Shown one piece after another: positions 59,844 through 64,000 of a DNA stretch of 64,000 nucleotides. The translations under genes and the position numbers were made by a program. Under the pieces are notes generated by a model. That model worked only from the letters and a program-made list of their open reading frames with translations, was not told where the DNA came from and made no database searches. Numbering within the stretch: position 1 is the stretch's first letter; each line of letters begins with the position of its first letter. Origin of the DNA: Sphingopyxis sp. MWB1 (GTDB lineage Bacteria; Pseudomonadota; Alphaproteobacteria; Sphingomonadales; Sphingomonadaceae); contig NZ_JQFJ01000002.1 in the NCBI RefSeq assembly GCF_000763945.1, positions 2,478,168 to 2,542,167 on the forward strand, given 5' to 3'.

Positions 59844-60296
59844 ATGCGCGAGGAAGCGGCGCTGGCAGACAGGGCGATGATCGCTGCGCGTGCCTTTGCG
59901 GCGGCGCGGGCGATGGTCGGCGCGCGCTTTCGCCCGCAGGGATGCGAGCCGGAAACGGGGCTTGATTGCGTCGGGCTGGTCTGGGCCGCCTATGCTGCGG
60001 CGGGATATGGAGCGGTGCGGCCTGCTGCCTATCCTTTGCGGGGCTGGAGCGAGGAGCGGATCGTTGCCGCGCTGGAAGAGGCGGGGCTGCGGCGGGTGAG
60101 CGGCGGAGCGGCGGTGCGCGCGGGCGATGTCGCGCTGCTGACGTTGCCGGCACGGCAATTTCATCTGGGACTGATCGGGGCGCACAGCGTCATCCATGCC
60201 CATGCCGGGCTGCGCCGCGTGGTTGAAGCGCCGCTGGAGGCGGCATGGCGCGCGGCCGCACACTGGCATTTGGCAGCGGACGGTAAAGAACGATAG
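59844..60296 (+). CDS. GTA g14 NlpC/P60 cell-wall peptidase
   Basis: A 150-residue NlpC/P60-like peptidase. The catalytic cysteine is Cys42 in GLDCVGLVWAAY and the histidine is in QFHLGLIGAHSVIHAH. In RcGTA gp14 helps penetrate the recipient's peptidoglycan. Start is either the ATG at 59844 or a GTG at 59829 that overlaps the g13 stop; neither has ideal ribosome-site spacing. Confidence 0.88.
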   Translation: MREEAALADRAMIAARAFAAARAMVGARFRPQGCEPETGLDCVGLVWAAYAAAGYGAVRPAAYPLRGWSEERIVAALEEAGLRRVSGGAAVRAGDVALLTLPARQFHLGLIGAHSVIHAHAGLRRVVEAPLEAAWRAAAHWHLAADGKER

Positions 60297-60311
60297 GGAA
60301 GGGGGAGCGCG

Positions 60312-62504
60312 ATGGCGACTTTGGTGCTGGGGGTCGCGGGGGGCCTGATCGGCGGACCTTTGGGGGCGGCGCTGGGCGCGGCCATCGGGCAGCAGGTCGA
60401 CGCTGTGATCCTGCGCCCGGGGGCACGCGAAGGGCCGCGCCTGTCCGACCTGAAATTGCAAGCGTCCACCTATGGCCAACAGATACCCCAGCTGTTCGGG
60501 ACGATGCGCGTCGCGGGCAGCGTTATCTGGGCGACCGACCTGATCGAGCGGCGGACGAAACATGGCGGGGGCAAGGGCAGGCCGTCGGTGACCGAATTTA
60601 GTTATTCGGCCTCGCTCGCCATAGCCTTGTCGTCGCGGCGTATCCGGGGGGTGCGGCGTATCTGGGCCGACGGCAATTTGCTGCGCGGGGCAAATGGCAG
60701 CTTTCGTGAGCGGTGCAGCTTTCGCCTCTATCATGGCGATGAGGACCAGCCGGTCGATCCGCTGATTGCAGGTGCGGTGGGGCTGGGGTCAGCGAGCGGC
60801 TTTCGCGGCATCGCTTATGGGGTGTTCGAGGATCTGGAGCTGGGGGCTTTTGGCAATCGCATCCCTTCGCTGACCTTTGAGGTCGAGGCCGATCCCGGGC
60901 TGGTCGATGCGGGGGTAGTCGGCAATCACCTGCTCGGCGAGGCGGGACGCTGCATCGGGCATTGGCCCTTTGCCGGCTATGCGGCGTCCGGCGCGCGGGC
61001 GCGCGATGCGCTGGCGCCGCTGTTCGAAGCCGATGGCACCCGCTTGATCAGCCGCGCGGATGGCTGGCAGCTTGCGCCGAGCGATGCCGCAGGGGCGCCG
61101 CTCGGCCTGGGCGATTACCGCGAAACCGGGCGCGGCGCGGCGGTGGAAGCGAGCGATTATATCGAGCAAAGACGCGGCGCGTTCGCCGCGCTGCCGGGGA
61201 CGATCCGCCTGCGCCACTATGCGCCCGAGCGCGATTATCAACTGGGCGAGCAGATGAGCCGGGTCGCGGGCGGCGGGGTGCGCGAGGCGCAGATCGACTT
61301 GCCGGCCGTGCTGCCCGCTGCATCGGCGCGGGCGCTGGCTGAGCGGCTGGCGCGGGCCGCCGTCGATGGACGCGAGACGCTGGTCTGGCGCGCCGACCTG
61401 GCCGCGCTGGCACTGCCCGTGGGGGCGGTGGTGGCGGATGGCGCCGGGGGCGGTTTGGAGGGCGGGTGGCGGGTTGCCCAGCGCGAAATGCGCGGCGCGG
61501 CGCTGTCGATCACTCTTGTTCGGCACCAGCCGCTTCCCGGCAGCGAAAGCCCCGCAACCCCTGGGGATGCGGTGACCGCCCCTGACTGGCCCGATGCCGC
61601 GGCGATCCTGCACCTGTTCGACCTGCCTGGCAGCGGCGCCGAGGCGGCGACCGCGCCCCGGTTGTGGATTGCAGGGGCCGGAAGCCATGGCGGCTGGCGC
61701 GGCGCCGATTGCTGGTTTGTCGCCGCCCCCGAAAGCGAGCCGGTCGCCATCGGCAGCGTGCGCGGGACGGGCGCATTGGGGCAATTGGCCGGGCCGCTGA
61801 CGCGCGGGCCAACCACTGTTTTCGACAGGCGCGGGGCGGTGGAAGTGGTGCTGGTCGATCCGGCGATGGAGCTGGAAAGCGTGGATGATGCGCGGCTGCT
61901 GGACGGAGCCAACCGGGCGATGGTCGGCGGCGAGATGATCCAGTTTGGCGCGGCAACGCTGGTTGCGCCGGGCCGCTGGCGGCTGTCTAACTTGCTGCGC
62001 GGGCGGGCGGGGAGCGATGTGCCGACGCTGCATGAGACAGGCGCGCCTTTTCTGCTGCTCGATGGAAGCGGGCTGATGGTGCCCGAGGCGCTGGCGCGCT
62101 GGGCTGAAGGCGGAACGGCGCGGCTGCAATGGATGGAGCGCAATCGCTGGGCGCTGGAAGAAGAGACGGTGCCGACCGCAGCAGCGGCGCTGCGCCCGCT
62201 GGCGCCGGTGCACGGGCGTGTGCGCGGCACGAGTTCGGGCGGTTTGGAAATTGGCTGGGTGCGGCGCAGCCGGGTCGATCCGGGGTGGCGCGACCATGTC
62301 GAGATACCGCTGGGTGAGGCGCGCGAGGCCTGGCGGCTGACGCTTTCGCCTCCTGTCGAGGGGCTGGGACCTTGGACATGCGAACAGGCGAGTTTCACGC
62401 TTTCAGCGGCCGACCGCGCCTTGTTGCCGCCTGGGACATTCGCTGAAATTTGCCAGATCGGCGACCTTTCCCTGTCGTTTCCGCTGAGGCTGGCACTGAA
62501 TTGA
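60312..62504 (+). CDS. GTA g15 megatron/host-specificity protein (short form)
   Basis: A 730-residue tail-tip protein. The N-terminus (GLIGGPLGAALGAAIGQQVDAVILRP, then GPRLSDLKLQASTYGQQIPQLFGTMRVAG) is characteristic of g15, and GLGSASGFRGIAYGVFEDLELGAFGNRIPSLTFEV and NLLRGRAGSD further along support it. RcGTA g15 is about 1,300 residues and contains a TIM-barrel-like domain. This protein is much shorter and I see no equivalent domain, while g12 here has gained one. GGGGGAG precedes the start. Confidence 0.87.
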   Translation: MATLVLGVAGGLIGGPLGAALGAAIGQQVDAVILRPGAREGPRLSDLKLQASTYGQQIPQLFGTMRVAGSVIWATDLIERRTKHGGGKGRPSVTEFSYSASLAIALSSRRIRGVRRIWADGNLLRGANGSFRERCSFRLYHGDEDQPVDPLIAGAVGLGSASGFRGIAYGVFEDLELGAFGNRIPSLTFEVEADPGLVDAGVVGNHLLGEAGRCIGHWPFAGYAASGARARDALAPLFEADGTRLISRADGWQLAPSDAAGAPLGLGDYRETGRGAAVEASDYIEQRRGAFAALPGTIRLRHYAPERDYQLGEQMSRVAGGGVREAQIDLPAVLPAASARALAERLARAAVDGRETLVWRADLAALALPVGAVVADGAGGGLEGGWRVAQREMRGAALSITLVRHQPLPGSESPATPGDAVTAPDWPDAAAILHLFDLPGSGAEAATAPRLWIAGAGSHGGWRGADCWFVAAPESEPVAIGSVRGTGALGQLAGPLTRGPTTVFDRRGAVEVVLVDPAMELESVDDARLLDGANRAMVGGEMIQFGAATLVAPGRWRLSNLLRGRAGSDVPTLHETGAPFLLLDGSGLMVPEALARWAEGGTARLQWMERNRWALEEETVPTAAAALRPLAPVHGRVRGTSSGGLEIGWVRRSRVDPGWRDHVEIPLGEAREAWRLTLSPPVEGLGPWTCEQASFTLSAADRALLPPGTFAEICQIGDLSLSFPLRLALN

Positions 62505-62516
62505 GGAGAGAGGCGA

Positions 62517-62969
62517 ATGAGCGAGATTCTGACGACCGCGCGCTTTGCATTGCCGTTGCTGGCTGTGGCGCAGGCGCAAAAGGAAATAACGCATAATGAG
62601 GCACTGACGCGGATGGACGCCTTGCTCCATGCAGCAGTGGAAGAGGGGCCGATCGATACCCCGCCCGCAGCGCCCCAGGAAGGACAATGCTGGCTTGTCG
62701 GCGCCATGCCTGACGGGGCGTGGAGCGGGGAGGCGCATGTCCTCGCTTTGTGGAGCGCGGGCGGATGGCGCTTTTTGCGTCCGCGCGAAGGAATGCGGCT
62801 AATTCGTCTGTCCGACAGGGGTTTACTGCGATTCGAGGGAGGTTTATGGTCGCCGCCGGAACCGATAGCCGCGCCGTCCGGAGGAGCGGTCATCGATTCC
62901 GAGGCACGAACAGCAATTTCGGCCTTGATCGGGTTGCTCGCCGCGCATGGTATTCTGATTCCGGAATAA
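62517..62969 (+). CDS. DUF2793 tail-associated protein
   Basis: A 150-residue protein whose N-terminal half (ARFALPLLAVAQAQKEITHNEALTRMDALLHAAV, PPAAPQEGQCWLVG, WRFLRPREGM) is the DUF2793 domain found in tail-fibre-like proteins of Rhodobacterales and sphingomonad GTAs and phages. The C-terminal half is variable. It is 12 bp after g15 and is likely the last gene of the cluster; a receptor-binding role is inferred. Confidence 0.82.
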   Translation: MSEILTTARFALPLLAVAQAQKEITHNEALTRMDALLHAAVEEGPIDTPPAAPQEGQCWLVGAMPDGAWSGEAHVLALWSAGGWRFLRPREGMRLIRLSDRGLLRFEGGLWSPPEPIAAPSGGAVIDSEARTAISALIGLLAAHGILIPE

Positions 62970-63057
62970 ATTTAAGGTTGGAATAGCTATGAAGTGCGAC
63001 TTTTTGGCAACATGTTGACGATTTGTTAGCTTGCGCGGAACCAAAGGCACGAGTAGG

Positions 63058-63073
63058 ACGTCTGACGAGACGT
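63058..63073 (+). promoter_or_regulatory. Hairpin in the ompA leader
   Basis: A perfect ACGTCT-GACG-AGACGT dyad 27 bp before the ompA start. Upstream, TTGGCA (63004) and TAGCTT (63027), 17 bp apart, make a possible promoter. A 5' hairpin could stabilise an abundant outer-membrane-protein mRNA, as is known for ompA in enterobacteria; inference here. Confidence 0.4.
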
Positions 63074-63099
63074 AATCTCAATTGAAAGGGGAAATTACT

Positions 63100-64000
63100 A
63101 TGAGGAAGCTTGCCGTCGCTGTGGCGTTGGCCTCCACTGCCCTTGCGTCGCCTGCATTGGCGCGTGACAACAACTGGTATGTTGGTGTCGGTGGCGGTGT
63201 GATGATCGTTGAGGACATGGACCTCGACATCGGTGCTACCAGCAATGCTGGAACGCTCGACCATCGCACTGGTTATGATTTCGAAGGCGTCGTCGGTTAT
63301 GACTTCGGTGGTTTCCGTCTGGAAACTGAAGTCAGCTATCGCGAAGCCGACATTAAGGCTGGCAATTTCAGCGCCCCGGGTATTCCGCAGACCGCTAATG
63401 GTACGGGCACCATGTTCACTGGCTCGACGCCGCTGAACGGTGACTCGAACGCTCTTAGCTTCATGGTCAACGGTATGCTCGACTTCGGTGACGACGACGG
63501 CCTTCAGGGCTTTGTCGGCGGTGGTGCCGGTGTTGCGCGCGTTTCGGTTGAACCCGTTTTCGCCGGGGCTTTCCTCGACGATTCGGACACCGGTTTTGCC
63601 TGGCAGGCGATTGCGGGTATCCGCGCTCCGCTTAGCAGCAACTGGGATGCTGGCCTGAAATATCGCTTCTTCAATGCCAACAGCCTTGATCTCGTTGATC
63701 AGGCCGGCCGCGATGTTTCGACCCGTTTCCGTTCGCATTCGCTGCTCGGAACGCTGACCTATAACTTCGGTGGTCCGGCTGCGCCGATGACGGTGGCCCC
63801 GCCCCCGCCGCCCCCGCCGCCCCCGCCGCCCCCGCCGCCTCCGCCGGCGCCGGTTGTTGAGTGCGCGCCTGGTCCGTACATCGTGTATTTCGACTTCGAC
63901 AAGTCGAACATCACGCCGGAAGCGGCCTCGACGCTCGACAATGCGATCAGCGCTTACAACCGCGGTTGCTCGGGCACGCAGGTCATGCTTGCAGGTCACC
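63100..64000 (+). CDS. OmpA-family outer-membrane protein, 3' end outside window
   Basis: Three hundred codons are visible. There is a signal peptide (RKLAVAVALASTALASPALA), an eight-stranded beta-barrel (NNWYVGVGGGVMI, FEGVVGYDFGGFRLETEVSY, WDAGLKYRFFNAN, HSLLGTLTYNFGG), a linker with sixteen consecutive prolines, and the beginning of an OmpA peptidoglycan-binding domain (YIVYFDFDKSNITPEA). It should anchor the outer membrane to the wall. AAAGGGGA precedes the ATG. Codons look biased toward those of highly expressed genes compared with the GTA genes. Confidence 0.92.
   Translation, partial: MRKLAVAVALASTALASPALARDNNWYVGVGGGVMIVEDMDLDIGATSNAGTLDHRTGYDFEGVVGYDFGGFRLETEVSYREADIKAGNFSAPGIPQTANGTGTMFTGSTPLNGDSNALSFMVNGMLDFGDDDGLQGFVGGGAGVARVSVEPVFAGAFLDDSDTGFAWQAIAGIRAPLSSNWDAGLKYRFFNANSLDLVDQAGRDVSTRFRSHSLLGTLTYNFGGPAAPMTVAPPPPPPPPPPPPPPPPAPVVECAPGPYIVYFDFDKSNITPEAASTLDNAISAYNRGCSGTQVMLAGH

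Noticed and set aside
47631..62969. Interpretation as an ordinary prophage
   Set aside because: No integrase, repressor, replication or lysis gene or attachment-site duplication is visible, and the gene order and short tape measure match RcGTA-like clusters. A degraded prophage cannot be fully excluded without genome context.
62890..63999. A 369-codon minus-strand frame with a poly-Arg/Gly stretch at the right edge
   Set aside because: It is the antisense of ompA; the poly-Arg/Gly run is the complement of the proline linker. The plus strand has signal peptide, barrel and OmpA domain.

Overview
The window is GC-rich, densely packed alphaproteobacterial chromosome, most likely from the Sphingomonadaceae and probably close to Sphingopyxis. 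This is inferred from protein flavour, from a Sphingomonadales-type gene transfer agent (GTA) cluster, and from several palindromic intergenic repeat families. Neighbouring reading frames are often coupled by ATGA, GTGA, TTGA or TAATG overlaps. Both edges cut a gene: a small DNA-binding-like protein on the left (minus strand) and an OmpA-type outer-membrane protein on the right (plus strand).

Positions 1-11,000 hold mostly housekeeping and signalling genes: a divergent pair (small HTH-like protein and S24/LexA-fold repressor) around an operator-like array; a soluble chemoreceptor; aquaporin Z; galU behind a yfiR-yfiN-yfiB cyclic-di-GMP module; msrA; an M48 protease; ctaA; and rplM-rpsI. Positions 11,000-24,900 hold a less GC-rich GIY-YIG gene, sdhCDA (no sdhB adjacent), a DUF167 gene that appears to start with CTG, a quinone oxidoreductase, leuC and leuD separated by an exported metallo-beta-lactamase-fold hydrolase, a GST/epimerase pair, a penicillin-binding-like serine hydrolase and a 3-oxoacid CoA-transferase with a divergent LysR regulator. 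Positions 25,000-44,500 hold metabolic and information genes: HAD phosphatase, SMP-30 lactonase, two Fe(II)/2-oxoglutarate-oxygenase-like proteins, succinate-semialdehyde dehydrogenase, a pteridine-reductase-like SDR with folB, a DUF1285-Nudix-cca run, a GGDEF-EAL protein, parC, a ferredoxin-NADP reductase, an ABC-F ATPase and an MscS-type channel.

Positions 44,660-47,200 carry a metal-sensing unit: a His-rich TonB-dependent receptor with a MerR-type promoter (TTGACC, 19-bp spacer) and, downstream, a MerR regulator with the Cys77/Cys112/Cys120 pattern of the CadR/PbrR/ZntR group.

Positions 47,630-62,970 hold a complete-looking RcGTA-like structural cluster: small and large terminase, portal, a small membrane protein, prohead protease, capsid, connector, tail genes, hub, NlpC/P60 peptidase, megatron and DUF2793. 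There is no integrase, replication or lysis gene. Three features stand out. A large TIM-barrel-like region is fused in front of the distal tail domain in g12, while g15 is short. Palindromic repeats occupy most of the wider gaps between cluster genes; some form intrinsic-terminator-like hairpins, and one pair is translated as the N-terminus of the prohead protease. An exported small protein is encoded antisense between g8 and g9. No tRNA, rRNA, CRISPR array, transposase or integrase was seen.
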